Positions 34,051 through 42,953 of a DNA stretch of 44,354 nucleotides are shown in pieces; position 1 is the stretch's first letter, and each line of letters begins with the position of its first letter. The stretch is from a candidate division WWE3 bacterium (lineage in GTDB: Bacteria; Patescibacteriota; 4484-211; GCA-002791395). The notes under the pieces are model-generated. The model searched no databases. It had not been told where the DNA came from and saw nothing but the letters and a program-made list of their open reading frames with translations. The translations under genes and the position numbers were made by a program. The stretch is from NCBI GenBank assembly GCA_020429745.1, contig JAGQKZ010000004.1, positions 1 to 44,354 of the forward strand, in the 5' to 3' direction.

Positions 34051-35229
34051 AACCACCTTCGTAACGACTCCGGCACCGACAGTGCTTCCACCTTCGCGGA
34101 TAGCAAATCGCATACCTTCTTCCAGCGCAACTGGCTGAATGAGTTTTACCTTAAACGTTACGTTGTCGCCGGGCATAACCATCTCCACACCGTCTGCAAG
34201 GGTAACCTCACCCGTCACATCGGTTGTACGAACATAAAACTGTGGCCTATATCCACTGAAGAATGGGGTGTGTCTCCCACCTTCGTCTTTGGACAATACG
34301 TAGACCTCAGATTCGAATTCGGTGTGTGGTGTGATCGATCCGGGCTTGGCGATAACCATTCCACGCTCAACCTCGTCCTTCTTTACTCCACGGAGTAGAA
34401 GTCCAACGTTGTCGCCGGCCATTGCCTCGTCCATCTCTTTCCTAAACATCTCAACTCCGGTCACCACGGTTTTTGTCGTGCTGTCGGAGATACCGACGAG
34501 TTCAACCTCGTCGTTAACCTTAACGGTGCCGCGGTCAATACGACCTGTAACAACCGTTCCACGACCCTCGATCGAGAACACATCCTCAACCGGCATCAAG
34601 AACGGCTTCTCAACGTCACGTTCCGGTACCTCAAAGTACTCGTCCATCGTCTTTACCAACTCCTTAATCGAGTTGATCGCCTCCTCGTCACCCTCAAGCG
34701 CTTTTAGCGCCGAGCCGCGAAGAACGGGCGTTGTAGCTGGATATTCGTACTTCTCCAAAAGCTCCTTTATTTCGACCTCAACAAGGTCAGCGAGCTCTGC
34801 ATCGTCAACCATGTCCATCTTGTTCATGAAGACGATAAGCTTTGGAACGTTCACTTGGCGTGCGAGAAGAATATGCTCACGTGTTTGCGGCATTGGTCCA
34901 TCAGCAGCAGAAACAACGAGAATCGCACCATCCATCTGGGCCGCTCCGGTAATCATGTTCTTGATGTAGTCCTTGTGACCAGGTGCGTCAATGTGCGCAT
35001 AGTGGCGTGCATCCGTCTCGTACTCAACGTGAGTAATATTGATCGTAATTCCACGCTCACGCTCTTCAGGAGCGTTGTCGATGTTCTCAAACGCAGTGTA
35101 TTGCGCTGTTCCCATGTCAGACAAAACCTTAGTAATCGCCGCGGTTAGCGTCGTTTTACCGTGGTCAACGTGTCCGATCGTTCCAACGTTTAAATGTGGT
35201 TTGGTTCGTTCAAATTTTTCTTTTGCCAT
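34045..35229 (-). CDS. tuf: Elongation factor Tu
   Basis: 394 residues, complete. GTP-binding motifs: GHVDHGKTT (G1), the T of GITIN (G2), DAPGHKDY (G3), NKMDMVDD (G4) and GSALKALEG (G5, usually SALK). Domains II and III are complete, ending in [19 protein letters not shown]-Tu delivers aminoacyl-tRNA to the ribosome. Unlike many genes here it has a leader of about 65 nt with a hairpin and a GGGGGTG Shine-Dalgarno 7 nt before the ATG. Its promoter lies 71 nt upstream, after fusA, so it can be made independently of EF-G. The stop codon is built into a hairpin. Confidence 0.98.
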   Translation of the reverse strand: MAKEKFERTKPHLNVGTIGHVDHGKTTLTAAITKVLSDMGTAQYTAFENIDNAPEERERGITINITHVEYETDARHYAHIDAPGHKDYIKNMITGAAQMDGAILVVSAADGPMPQTREHILLARQVNVPKLIVFMNKMDMVDDAELADLVEVEIKELLEKYEYPATTPVLRGSALKALEGDEEAINSIKELVKTMDEYFEVPERDVEKPFLMPVEDVFSIEGRGTVVTGRIDRGTVKVNDEVELVGISDSTTKTVVTGVEMFRKEMDEAMAGDNVGLLLRGVKKDEVERGMVIAKPGSITPHTEFESEVYVLSKDEGGRHTPFFSGYRPQFYVRTTDVTGEVTLADGVEMVMPGDNVTFKVKLIQPVALEEGMRFAIREGGSTVGAGVVTKVVK

Positions 35230-35265
35230 ATCTTCTCACCCCCTCTCGTTAGTAATTAAATTGCG

Positions 35266-35281
35266 GAGGCGGTCACGCCTC
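35266..35281 (-). promoter_or_regulatory. Hairpin in the tuf 5' leader
   Basis: GAGGCG-GTCA-CGCCTC, a 6-bp GC-rich stem with a 4-nt loop (extendable by a few pairs with a mismatch). It lies between the tuf promoter and the Shine-Dalgarno sequence and may protect the 5' end of this highly expressed mRNA. Confidence 0.5.
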
Positions 35282-35300
35282 AGCGATCTAATTCATAAGC

Positions 35301-35309
35301 ATTATAGCA
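35301..35309 (-). promoter_or_regulatory. Extended -10 promoter of tuf
   Basis: TGC-TATAAT on the minus strand, 71 nt before the tuf ATG and between fusA and tuf. No -35 with proper spacing recognised. Gives an expected leader of about 65 nt. Confidence 0.55.
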
Positions 35310-35358
35310 TCCGTATTCACAATTTTACCGTTTAGATAAATCACAAAAGCCGAATCCT

Positions 35359-37476
35359 TTACTCCGCGGCTTGAGACACCTTAACGATCTTCTCAACGAT
35401 ATTCGACGGAACAATCTCGTAATGACTTGGAGTCATCATGAAGCTAGCACGCCCCTGTGTCATCGAGCGCAGCGTTGTAGCATAACCAAACATCTCAGCG
35501 ATAGGGACAAGAGCCTCAATCTCGATTGCACTGCCGCGTTGTTTCGTCTCCCGGATCTGCCCTCGTTTACCGGAGAGATCACCGATCACATCACCCATAA
35601 ACTCCTGCGGCGTGACTACCTGAAGCTCCATAATCGGCTCTAGAAGCACCGGAGTTGCACGTCTTACCGCTTCGCGAGTCGCTAAAGCACCCGCCATCTT
35701 AAACGCCACTTCAGACGAATCGACCTCGTGATAAGAACCATCGTGCAGGATAACTCGTACATCCTGAACGGTATACCCTGCTAATACACCGTTGTCCAAC
35801 GTCTCTGTAACACCCTTAGAGATCGGGTTGATAAACTCGTTAGGAATAACGCCACCTTTGATCTTGTTCACGAACTCACGGCCTGTACCACGGTCCATTG
35901 GCTCAATGTCGATCACAACGTCACCGTATTGCCCTTTACCACCACTCTGTTTAATATACTGGCCGCGAATGTCCTTTGCACTGTTGCTAATCGTTTCACG
36001 GTAGGCAACCTGCGGGCGCCCAACGTTTGCCTCAACGTGAAATTCGCGTTTTAAGCGATCAACCATGATCTCAAGGTGCAACTCGCCCATTCCTGAGATT
36101 AACGCCTGTCCTGTCTCCTCGTCAGTCTTTAGCTTAAAGGTGGGGTCCTCTTCCTGGAGTTTTCGCAAACCTTCACCAAGCTTTTCGCGATCAGCTTTGG
36201 TTTTTGGCTCAATGGCTAGCGAGATAACTGGATCGGGAAAGGTGATAGACTGTAGTACGATCGGATGTTCAGCATCGCAAATCGTTTCCGAGGTAACGGT
36301 ATCTTTAAGACCCACAGAAGCGCCGATATTACCGGCCGATAGCTCTGCAACCTCTTCGCGCTGATTTGAGTGCATCAAGAGAATACGTCCGATGCGATCC
36401 TTTTCGCCTTTGCTTGAATTGTAAACCATATCGCCGGACTTAATCTTGCCGGAATAAACCCGAAAATAGGTTAAACGGCCAACGTAAGGATCAGTCTGAA
36501 CCTTAAACGCCAAGGCTGTAAAGGGACCGTTAGGATCCGGAGAACGTGTCTCTTCCTCACCCGTTGAAGTGTTCTCACCATGTGCCGGCTCCACCTCTTC
36601 TGGGGAAGGAAGATACCAGACGACAGCGTCGAGGAGTGGTTGTACTCCCTTGTTACGAAGGCTAGTACCCGCTAAAACAGGCACAATCTGGTTATGTACA
36701 ACCGCCAGGCGCATCGCCTTTTGCAGTTGCTCAAAACTTGGCTCATTCCCTTCAAGATACATACCGAGTAACTCATCATCGGTCTCACAGATCTTTTCGA
36801 TCAACTCCTTGCGTGCTGTATCGACCTTCAGCTTGAGATCGTCAGAGGCATCAACATAGTCAGCAAAAGGGACATGATCGAACTTGGCACCCAACTCGCC
36901 TCCCGACCAAACAAGCGCCTCATTCTTTAAAAGATCAACGACACCGACAAAGTCGTTCTCAGCACCGATCGGATAGTTATAGGCGATAGCCGGAAGATCA
37001 AGGCGCTCGCGAATCTCCTGCACCGTGTTGTCAAAATCAGCGCCAACCTTATCCATCTTGTTGACAAAGAGAATCCGGGAGATGTTGTACTTATCAGCCT
37101 GACGAGAGACCTTCTCAGTCTGCGCCTGTACGCCCTCAGAGGCGTCCAAGACCATAACAGCACCGTCAAGCACACGTAGAGCACGCTCAACCTCAGCGGT
37201 AAAGTCCAAGTGTCCGGGAGTATCGATAATGTTCACGCGGTGATCAAGCCAAAAAGTCGTAGTTGCAGCAGATTGAATCGTAATGCCGCGCTCACGTTCC
37301 TGGTCCATCCAGTCCATGACGGCTTCACCCTCGTGAACCTCACCGATCTTGTATGTCTTTCCAGTGTAATAGAGAACACGTTCGGTCGTTGTAGTTTTGC
37401 CCGCATCTATATGCGCAATGATGCCGATATTTCGGATCTTATCAATTGGCGTGTTTGTGTTGTTAGAATCGGCCAT
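35359..37476 (-). CDS. fusA: Elongation factor G
   Basis: 705 residues from the ATG at 37476. The start is chosen because [19 protein letters not shown] is a normal N-terminus and a consensus promoter ends 10 nt upstream; the in-frame extension to 37557 would cross that promoter. GTPase motifs: [13 protein letters not shown] (G1), RGITI (G2), DTPGHLDF (G3), NKMDK (G4). Domains II to V are present, including the [17 protein letters not shown] segment. It catalyses translocation on the ribosome. The chain has normal length. The gene is separated from uS7 by 133 nt and drives its own transcript. Confidence 0.97.
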   Translation of the reverse strand: MADSNNTNTPIDKIRNIGIIAHIDAGKTTTTERVLYYTGKTYKIGEVHEGEAVMDWMDQERERGITIQSAATTTFWLDHRVNIIDTPGHLDFTAEVERALRVLDGAVMVLDASEGVQAQTEKVSRQADKYNISRILFVNKMDKVGADFDNTVQEIRERLDLPAIAYNYPIGAENDFVGVVDLLKNEALVWSGGELGAKFDHVPFADYVDASDDLKLKVDTARKELIEKICETDDELLGMYLEGNEPSFEQLQKAMRLAVVHNQIVPVLAGTSLRNKGVQPLLDAVVWYLPSPEEVEPAHGENTSTGEEETRSPDPNGPFTALAFKVQTDPYVGRLTYFRVYSGKIKSGDMVYNSSKGEKDRIGRILLMHSNQREEVAELSAGNIGASVGLKDTVTSETICDAEHPIVLQSITFPDPVISLAIEPKTKADREKLGEGLRKLQEEDPTFKLKTDEETGQALISGMGELHLEIMVDRLKREFHVEANVGRPQVAYRETISNSAKDIRGQYIKQSGGKGQYGDVVIDIEPMDRGTGREFVNKIKGGVIPNEFINPISKGVTETLDNGVLAGYTVQDVRVILHDGSYHEVDSSEVAFKMAGALATREAVRRATPVLLEPIMELQVVTPQEFMGDVIGDLSGKRGQIRETKQRGSAIEIEALVPIAEMFGYATTLRSMTQGRASFMMTPSHYEIVPSNIVEKIVKVSQAAE

Positions 37477-37486
37477 GACGCAAAAG

Positions 37487-37514
37487 ATTATATCAGACGG
37501 GCAAAAAGTGTCAA
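37487..37514 (-). promoter_or_regulatory. Consensus promoter of fusA
   Basis: TTGACA, 16-nt spacer, TATAAT, with a TGA extended -10. Both hexamers match consensus exactly. The -10 ends 10 nt before the ATG, so the leader is only about 4 nt. It lies inside the uS7-EF-G gap. Confidence 0.78.
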
Positions 37515-37609
37515 TGAACACAAAACATGTTCGTACGTATAAATATTGGAGGCACACTCAATAAAGCATGACAAATTCGGGGAGAGATCTATATGAAGAC
37601 AAACATAAC

Positions 37610-38080
37610 CTACCACTTAAAATGGGCGAAGGCGCGATTTGCCTCTGCCATCTTGTGGACATTTTCTTTCTTCTTTACGGCGTCTCCCTCTTCATTATAA
37701 GCGTTGATTAGTTCTTCGGCCAAATTATCGGCCATCGGCTTGCCCTTACGATTACGCGCCGCTTCGATTAGCCAACGCATCGCTAAAGACTCACCGCGAC
37801 GCTGCGGTACCGGAACAGGGATCTGATAATTGGCGCCTCCAACGCGACGGGAACGAACCTCTACATCGGGTCGAATCACAGCCATGGCCTTCTCAAAAAC
37901 GTTAATCGGCTCATCGCTTACCTTCTGCGAAGCTTTTTCGAGCGCTGTATAGACGATATCTTTAGCCTTATCCTTTTTGCCGTGCAACATGACGTAGTTG
38001 ATAAAACGGCCGATACGATCACTTTTGTACACCTCGTCGGGTTGCACCTTGTTTTTATTGATTCTTCCACCCCTTGGCAT
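37610..38080 (-). CDS. rpsG: 30S ribosomal protein uS7
   Basis: 156 residues, normal length. Recognisable by SDRIGRFINYVMLHGKK, VRSRRVGGANYQIPVPV, and RWLIEAARNRKGKPMADNLA. It is the primary assembly protein of the 30S head. Its ATG shares one base with the uS12 stop (TAATG). Followed by a 133-nt gap and fusA with its own promoter. Confidence 0.97.
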   Translation of the reverse strand: MPRGGRINKNKVQPDEVYKSDRIGRFINYVMLHGKKDKAKDIVYTALEKASQKVSDEPINVFEKAMAVIRPDVEVRSRRVGGANYQIPVPVPQRRGESLAMRWLIEAARNRKGKPMADNLAEELINAYNEEGDAVKKKENVHKMAEANRAFAHFKW

Positions 38081-38526
38081 TATTCTTCATCCTCCTTAGC
38101 GGCCGCCTTGTTGGGCCCACTCGACAATTTCGCACCGTAACGTGACCTAGAAGATTGACGACCGACAACTCCCGCGGTATCTAGTGTTCCGCGCACAATC
38201 GTGTGCTTAACACCTGGAAGGTCACGAACCCTGCCACCACGGACTAAAACGATACTATGTTCCTGAAGGTTGTGTCCCTCTCCAGGAATGTACGCCGTAA
38301 TCTCTTTACGGTTAGAAAGACGTACGCGCGCAACCTTACGTAAAGCCGAGTTCGGCTTCTTTGGCGTCATAGTACGCACAAGCAAAACCACGCCACGCTT
38401 AAAGGGGTTCTTCGTTGGTGTCATGCGGCGCTTGCCAGAATGCCATGTTCCCTTCAATCCCGCAGCCTTGACCTTGTTATTTTTCTTGCTTCGACCTTTT
38501 CTGATAAGTTGGTTAATCGTCGGCAT
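38080..38526 (-). CDS. rpsL: 30S ribosomal protein uS12
   Basis: 148 residues from the ATG at 38526 ([15 protein letters not shown]), the usual uS12 N-terminus. An in-frame extension back to 38580 would run through the promoter. [17 protein letters not shown] and [19 protein letters not shown] are diagnostic; the C-terminal tail is Lys/Ala/Glu-rich and somewhat longer than in E. coli (124 residues). It is part of the decoding centre; K in TPKKPNS is the position at which streptomycin-resistance substitutions occur in other bacteria. It heads uS12-uS7. Confidence 0.96.
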   Translation of the reverse strand: MPTINQLIRKGRSKKNNKVKAAGLKGTWHSGKRRMTPTKNPFKRGVVLLVRTMTPKKPNSALRKVARVRLSNRKEITAYIPGEGHNLQEHSIVLVRGGRVRDLPGVKHTIVRGTLDTAGVVGRQSSRSRYGAKLSSGPNKAAAKEDEE

Positions 38527-38536
38527 TTCGGATGGG

Positions 38537-38566
38537 ATTGTACCACAACGGTGGCCTTTATCGCAA
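38537..38566 (-). promoter_or_regulatory. Promoter of rpsL-rpsG
   Basis: TTGCGA, 18-nt spacer, TACAAT with TGG extended -10; the -10 ends 10 nt before the ATG at 38526. The -35 abuts the RNase J stop codon. Confidence 0.58.
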
Positions 38567-40216
38567 TTAAGCGTCCACAAGGGTCGCTACGACCATTGGG
38601 CGGCGTTTCACCTTAGAGTAGATGTGAGAACCTATCTTCTTTTCCAGCTCGTCCTTGACCTTGTTCCACTCCGCCACCTTACGTTTGCCGATGATCCCCT
38701 TGGCCTGATTTGCAACCGCTGTAATGAGTTCATCCGATTCGGGCTTAAACACAAAGCCCTTGCTTAATATCTGCACGTGGCTATCGAGTTTATCGCCATG
38801 CTTAGCCACGATTACACCCAGCATCCCCTCCTGGCCAAGTTGCATCCGCTCCTCAAGGATGGTCTTGCCGACGTTGCCAACTAAACGTCCATCGACAAAC
38901 ACATCACGAAGCTCAATCGGCTTTCCTGTTTGGGCGTGATTTTGAGTTAGTTGCACGGTCTGACCATCGGTGAGAATAAACACGCTGCGAGGATCAAACC
39001 CCATGTCTTCCACCAGATCTTTATAGCCGTGCTGATGACGTATCTGGCCGCCGATCGGGATAAAGTATTTTGGTCTTGTCAACCCAATCATTATAGAAAG
39101 ATCGCCCTTACTACCGTGACCACTTACATGCATATCATCTTGAATGTCCGAATAGACGACACGCACGCCTCTTGCCATTAAGTTGTCGATCACTGAGCCA
39201 ACCTGATCGTAAACGCCAGGAATCGGATCGGCGGAAAAGATAACAACCGCATTATCTTTTAGGTGCACCATTCGATGCTCACCCCGCGAAAGTCTGTCAA
39301 GCGAAGAACCCTTCTGGCCGAAACTTCCCGCCACGATGTACGTTAGCTTACTTGGTTTCATTCTGCGTGCCTCGTCCATTGAGACAACAACCCCATCCGG
39401 GGCGTTTAGGTATCCAAGCTTGCCAGCTATCTCGATATTTCGCTCGATACTGCGACCCACGGGTACGACTCGTCTGTTATATTTTATCGAGGCGTTAATC
39501 GCCTGCTGAACGCGGGAGATGTTTGAGGACATGGTTGTGATAAAAACCTGCCCCTTGGCGTCGGAAATCTCGTTTTCGAATGCTTTTTGTATGGTGCGCT
39601 CGCTTTGCGTGTATCCTTCGCGCGTCGAACCCAAGCAGTCTGAGATTAAGGTGTGAACACCGTCTTTGGCTAGATCCGTTAACTTGGCGACGTCGAACAA
39701 AACGTTATCAACAGGAGTCCAGTCGAACTTAAAGTCCGGCGAGAAGACGATATTTCCGATCGGAGTCTTGATAAAGTAACCCAATGCATCGGGAATTGAG
39801 TGGTTCACGTGATAAGGATAGATCGTAAAGTCGCCTAGCGTAATTGGGCCCTTTTCTGGCTCAACTAAAACCATCGACTGATTCTTGAGGCGATTATGTT
39901 CTTCCAGCTTGTTCTCTATGAAACCCCTTGCCAATTTGGTCGCATAAATAGGTGGTCGCCCCAGATCTTCGATTAAGTAAGGTAGTCCACCAATGTGGTC
40001 CTCGTGAGCGTGGCTAATCATGATCGCCTTTATCTTTTTTAGTTTCGGATACAGGTAGCTGATGTCCGGGATCACGACATCTACACCGAACTGGTCGGTG
40101 TCAGGAAATCCTATACCTGCGTCGAGGATAATTATGTCCTTTTCGGTTTCTAGAACGTGCATGTTTTGCGTCACGTTTCCAGAACCGCCAAGGGATAAAT
40201 AGGTGACTTTACTCAT
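38567..40216 (-). CDS. rnj: Ribonuclease J
   Basis: 549 residues. Metallo-beta-lactamase/beta-CASP nuclease: the zinc motif [14 protein letters not shown] (near residue 69), [18 protein letters not shown], and the beta-CASP part with [26 protein letters not shown] and [11 protein letters not shown]. RNase J is a 5'-3' exo- and endoribonuclease in mRNA decay and rRNA processing. Length and domain order match the family (about 550). Start from ATG at 40216; a promoter about 47 nt upstream gives a leader of about 40 nt. A 5'-3' exonuclease that prefers 5'-monophosphate ends would matter for the many predicted leaderless mRNAs here. Confidence 0.95.
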   Translation of the reverse strand: MSKVTYLSLGGSGNVTQNMHVLETEKDIIILDAGIGFPDTDQFGVDVVIPDISYLYPKLKKIKAIMISHAHEDHIGGLPYLIEDLGRPPIYATKLARGFIENKLEEHNRLKNQSMVLVEPEKGPITLGDFTIYPYHVNHSIPDALGYFIKTPIGNIVFSPDFKFDWTPVDNVLFDVAKLTDLAKDGVHTLISDCLGSTREGYTQSERTIQKAFENEISDAKGQVFITTMSSNISRVQQAINASIKYNRRVVPVGRSIERNIEIAGKLGYLNAPDGVVVSMDEARRMKPSKLTYIVAGSFGQKGSSLDRLSRGEHRMVHLKDNAVVIFSADPIPGVYDQVGSVIDNLMARGVRVVYSDIQDDMHVSGHGSKGDLSIMIGLTRPKYFIPIGGQIRHQHGYKDLVEDMGFDPRSVFILTDGQTVQLTQNHAQTGKPIELRDVFVDGRLVGNVGKTILEERMQLGQEGMLGVIVAKHGDKLDSHVQILSKGFVFKPESDELITAVANQAKGIIGKRKVAEWNKVKDELEKKIGSHIYSKVKRRPMVVATLVDA

Positions 40217-40263
40217 ATCTTTTCAAACGGTTAACAGGCAGTAGCCGATTAATCACTGCACAT

Positions 40264-40291
40264 ATTATAAGCGATTCGCGCTATAACACAA
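40264..40291 (-). promoter_or_regulatory. Promoter of the RNase J gene
   Basis: Minus-strand TTGTGT, 16-nt spacer, consensus TATAAT, 47 nt before the RNase J ATG. Confidence 0.6.
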
Positions 40292-40309
40292 ATCCTCGAA
40301 CTACTTACT

Positions 40310-40333
40310 GCAAGATGCGACATCGCATCTTGC
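40310..40333. repeat. Eleven-bp perfect palindromic hairpin in the ung-rnj gap
   Basis: GCAAGATGCGA-CA-TCGCATCTTGC: 11-bp arms with a 2-nt centre. No T-tract on either strand. It lies 20 nt upstream of the RNase J promoter. Confidence 0.7.
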
Positions 40334-40365
40334 CAAACACTATATAAAGACTGCCTTCAAACGAA

Positions 40366-40460
40366 GATCTTATTAGTCGAAATTCGTTTTGTTTGCAATA
40401 TTCCTTTAGAAGGTTATTTGAATCACTTGCAAACAACAAGAAGATACAATTAATAAGATC
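40366..40460. repeat. Nested inverted repeats in the ung-rnj gap (possible structured RNA)
   Basis: Three stems are nested around one centre: outer GATCTTATTA (40366-40375) with TAATAAGATC (40451-40460), middle TTGTTTGCAA (40389-40398) with TTGCAAACAA (40427-40436), and inner CCTT (40403-40406) with AAGG (40410-40413). Outer and middle arms are perfect 10-bp matches. The 252-nt gap holds no open frame. It could be a non-coding RNA, the 3' end of the ung transcript, or a remnant small repeat element. Confidence 0.5.
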
Positions 40461-40468
40461 GCGGCATA

Positions 40469-41146
40469 CTAAAAGTCCAGCCAGAAGATTGGTATCTCGC
40501 CACGACTCTCGAGATACTCGTTTGTTTTGCTAAAATGTTTACTGCCGAAGAAACCGTTGTTTGCCGAAAACGGCGATGGGTGGGCCGATTCTAGCACCAA
40601 GTGCTTGTCACGATCAATCTTCGCCCCTTTGTCTTTTGCATACTTACCCCAAAGCAGGAAAACCAATCCTTCTCTCTGCTCCGACAACCTCTCGATCACA
40701 ACGTCGGTGAACTCCTCCCAACCCATATTCTGGTGCGAACCAGCTTGATGTGCCTCAACGGTCAGTGTGGCGTTTAACAAAAGGACACCTTGTTTTGCCA
40801 AATAGGTAAGATCTCCAGACTCCGGAATCGGCTGATCGAGCGAAAGATCGTCAATTATCTCCTTGTAGATATTTTGCAGAGACGGTTGCAGCTTGTTGCC
40901 TTCTGGCACGGAGAACGCAAGCCCCATCGCCTGCCCTGGCGTATGGTAAGGATCTTGTCCTACAACTACAACCTTGACGAGGTCAAAGGGGCACAGATCA
41001 AGCGCATTAAAGATAAGCTTCGCCGGCGGATAGATCTTCTTGTTTTGGTATTCACCTCGTATGAATTCGGCAAGCTGTTTAAACGAGTCACTTTGAAAAT
41101 AATCAGACAGGACGTTCTTCCACGAAGGATGAATCTTCACATCCAT
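40469..41146 (-). CDS. ung: Uracil-DNA glycosylase, family 1
   Basis: 225 residues, standard length. VVVGQDPYHTPGQAMGLAFS (catalytic Asp in GQDPYH), LLNATLTVEAHQAGSHQNMGW and the HPSPFSANNGFFG leucine-loop region identify UDG family 1. It excises uracil from DNA, starting base-excision repair. The ATG lies 6 nt after an extended -10 (TGA-TAAAAT). The gene follows a NUDIX hydrolase by 20 nt; both are sanitation or repair enzymes. Confidence 0.96.
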   Translation of the reverse strand: MDVKIHPSWKNVLSDYFQSDSFKQLAEFIRGEYQNKKIYPPAKLIFNALDLCPFDLVKVVVVGQDPYHTPGQAMGLAFSVPEGNKLQPSLQNIYKEIIDDLSLDQPIPESGDLTYLAKQGVLLLNATLTVEAHQAGSHQNMGWEEFTDVVIERLSEQREGLVFLLWGKYAKDKGAKIDRDKHLVLESAHPSPFSANNGFFGSKHFSKTNEYLESRGEIPIFWLDF

Positions 41147-41152
41147 AGCGCC

Positions 41153-41161
41153 ATTTTATCA
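41153..41161 (-). promoter_or_regulatory. Extended -10 promoter of ung
   Basis: TGA-TAAAAT on the minus strand, 6 nt before the ATG at 41146, inside the 20-nt gap after the NUDIX gene. Predicts a leaderless transcript. Confidence 0.5.
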
Positions 41162-41166
41162 GATAT

Positions 41167-41712
41167 TTAGGCTACGTTTCGCAAGTGCCTACGTACGAGA
41201 TAGAATGCAGCAATAGACGGTCCGTCGATAAACTCACCGTTTTCGATCAACTTATCGATCTCGTCGAAGTCTACCCACATAACCTCGGTTATACCCTCCT
41301 CCGACTGTTTATGGTTCCCAACCTCTTTCAGGCCCTGTGCCAAGAATACATAAACATACTCGTCGCCTATGCCCGCCATCGAGTAAAAACCACCAATCCT
41401 TGTCCACTTTGCCGCCGAGAAACCCGTCTCCTCCCCCAGTTCAGCCTTAACACCAGACTCAGGGTCATCTTTGTCTACACCACCTGAAGGGAACTCCCAA
41501 GTTGCCGTTTGTGTAGGGTACCGAAACAATCTTACAAGAGGAGTTTTGCCTTCGTCGTTTACTGCGACGATATAACCACCATTCGACTTCAGGCTAACAA
41601 CCCCATAAATACCATTACTTCCGTCGGGACGGACCACCTCGTCTTCTACAACCTTTATCCACGAATTCTCATAAACTATCTTCGATGTTCTAGTTATCCA
41701 AGGATTTTTCAC
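41167..41712 (-). CDS. NUDIX hydrolase (ADP-ribose pyrophosphatase-like)
   Basis: 181 residues, GTG start 10 nt after the Lon-like gene's stop, no Shine-Dalgarno. A beta-rich N-terminus (ITRTSKIVYENSWIKVVEDEV) precedes the NUDIX box at about 78-98, GGVDKDDPESGVKAELGEETGF. The metal-binding EExG is intact. The usual Arg of REUxEE is Ala, and one residue is missing in the first half of the box, so it is a slightly divergent box. The overall layout fits ADP-ribose or related nucleoside-diphosphate hydrolases. Substrate cannot be named. Confidence 0.85.
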   Translation of the reverse strand: MKNPWITRTSKIVYENSWIKVVEDEVVRPDGSNGIYGVVSLKSNGGYIVAVNDEGKTPLVRLFRYPTQTATWEFPSGGVDKDDPESGVKAELGEETGFSAAKWTRIGGFYSMAGIGDEYVYVFLAQGLKEVGNHKQSEEGITEVMWVDFDEIDKLIENGEFIDGPSIAAFYLVRRHLRNVA

Positions 41713-41722
41713 TAGTAATTAT

Positions 41723-42895
41723 CTAAACACTCGGCAGGAACTCTTTAATATTTTCGTTCGTGATCTCAAACTTCTCGCCGCGACCTTCCGCCATCCGCAT
41801 CGCCGCTTTGCGCACCACCGAGTTAATCATACGCGACATCGTACGAATACCAGCATCATAGCCAAGCGGACGTGTAATCGCCGGCCACACATCCGCAGCG
41901 AAAGTGATCGCGTCCGGTGGCATTCCAGTAATCTTTAGCTGGCGCGGCAACAGATAATCGCGAGCAATAACAATCTTTTCGTCATCCGTATAACCCGGCA
42001 TCTTGATGAGCTCCATACGATCAAGCACAGCGTTGCTGATCCCCGCCGTGTTGTTGGCCGAGGCCATAAACATCACCTCGGAGAGATCAAACGGAAAGTT
42101 AATAAAGTAATCGGTGAACTCAAAGTTCTGCTCCGGGTCCAACAGCTCAAGTAAAACACCCATAATCTGAGACCTGGCCTGTTCGGCCGTTCTGTCGATC
42201 TCGTCAAGAAGGATAACGGGGTTTTTTGTCTGCGCACGTCGCAAACCTTTTATGACCTGCCCCGGCTCTGCTTCGGGTGTAATACGCGACTCACCCCTAA
42301 GTTGTAGCGCACTTCCCATACCTCCCATCGGGATACGTATAAACTCACGGTTCATCGCCTTTGCCACTGTATAGGCGATGGAGGTTTTACCAATACCAGG
42401 CAAGCCGACTAGAAATAGAACCGGAAAGGCCTGCTCACCTTGTTTTTGGACCTCGCCCACAAGCGCCTGGCGTTCCTTGTCGTCTCGTGCCATCTTTTGC
42501 AAACGCAAGACTGCTATGTATTCAAGTATTCGTTCTTTAATCTTGTCCAGACCGTAGTGGGTTGTTTCAAGAATGTCACGAGCAACGTCGATATCCAGAT
42601 TGTCTTCACTGCGTTTGTCCCAGGGAAGATTCGTGATCCAATCGATGTAGCGTTCGGCATCGTCGTAAGCGGAGTTGTAACCGACCTCGCCGTATTGCCT
42701 ATTTAGGCTTCGAAGTTCTCTATCGACCTTCGCCATAAGAGGAGGCGGTAACTTAACAGTCTGAACCGTCGCGATGAGTTTTTTTACCTCGTCAGCCTCA
42801 ACATCCTCCGAGCGCAAAAAATCGTTATCGATATTCGTCATCTCATTATCAGGAGAATCTCCAACAGGGTTGTCGTCTTTGGACTTGGCAGTCAT
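41723..42895 (-). CDS. Lon-type AAA+ ATPase lacking the protease domain
   Basis: 390 residues. I chose the ATG at 42895 because the promoter -10 ends 11 nt upstream; a TTG four codons earlier is also in frame. An acidic N-terminal tail is followed by the Lon helical segment (RYIDWITNLPWDKRSEDNLD, HYGLDKIKERILEYIAV). The AAA+ module has Walker A GLPGIGKTS, Walker B VILLDEIDR, sensor 1 MASANN, and the sensor-2 region YDAGIRTMSRMI. The chain ends at EFLPSV, where the Ser-Lys protease domain would begin, and the N-terminal substrate domain is also absent. It cannot be a protease alone. It may act as an unfoldase/chaperone, or pair with a separate peptidase. Located between uL15 and a NUDIX gene. 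Confidence 0.85.
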   Translation of the reverse strand: MTAKSKDDNPVGDSPDNEMTNIDNDFLRSEDVEADEVKKLIATVQTVKLPPPLMAKVDRELRSLNRQYGEVGYNSAYDDAERYIDWITNLPWDKRSEDNLDIDVARDILETTHYGLDKIKERILEYIAVLRLQKMARDDKERQALVGEVQKQGEQAFPVLFLVGLPGIGKTSIAYTVAKAMNREFIRIPMGGMGSALQLRGESRITPEAEPGQVIKGLRRAQTKNPVILLDEIDRTAEQARSQIMGVLLELLDPEQNFEFTDYFINFPFDLSEVMFMASANNTAGISNAVLDRMELIKMPGYTDDEKIVIARDYLLPRQLKITGMPPDAITFAADVWPAITRPLGYDAGIRTMSRMINSVVRKAAMRMAEGRGEKFEITNENIKEFLPSV

Positions 42896-42906
42896 AACTA
42901 GATCCA

Positions 42907-42935
42907 AGTATACAAGGGATTAAAAAACTTGCCAA
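42907..42935 (-). promoter_or_regulatory. Promoter of the Lon-like ATPase gene
   Basis: TTGGCA, 17-nt spacer, TATACT on the minus strand; the -10 ends 11 nt before the ATG at 42895. It lies in the short gap after uL15. Confidence 0.65.
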
Positions 42936-42953
42936 GAAAGTTGCAGGAAGAAC

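Noticed and set aside
34322-34969. Long plus-strand open frame opposite tuf (215 codons)
   Set aside because: It is antisense to the highly conserved EF-Tu gene, is Ser/Thr/Arg-rich as expected from reading that gene's complement, and has no ribosome-binding site.
37477-37609. Possible small plus-strand gene in the uS7-EF-G gap (GGAGG then ATG about 37568)
   Set aside because: The Shine-Dalgarno-to-ATG distance is too long, and the frame runs antisense into rpsG; the gap is explained by the fusA promoter.
38270-38767. Plus-strand open frame opposite uS12 and the end of RNase J
   Set aside because: Spans two conserved genes in antisense and has no similarity or start signals that I can see.
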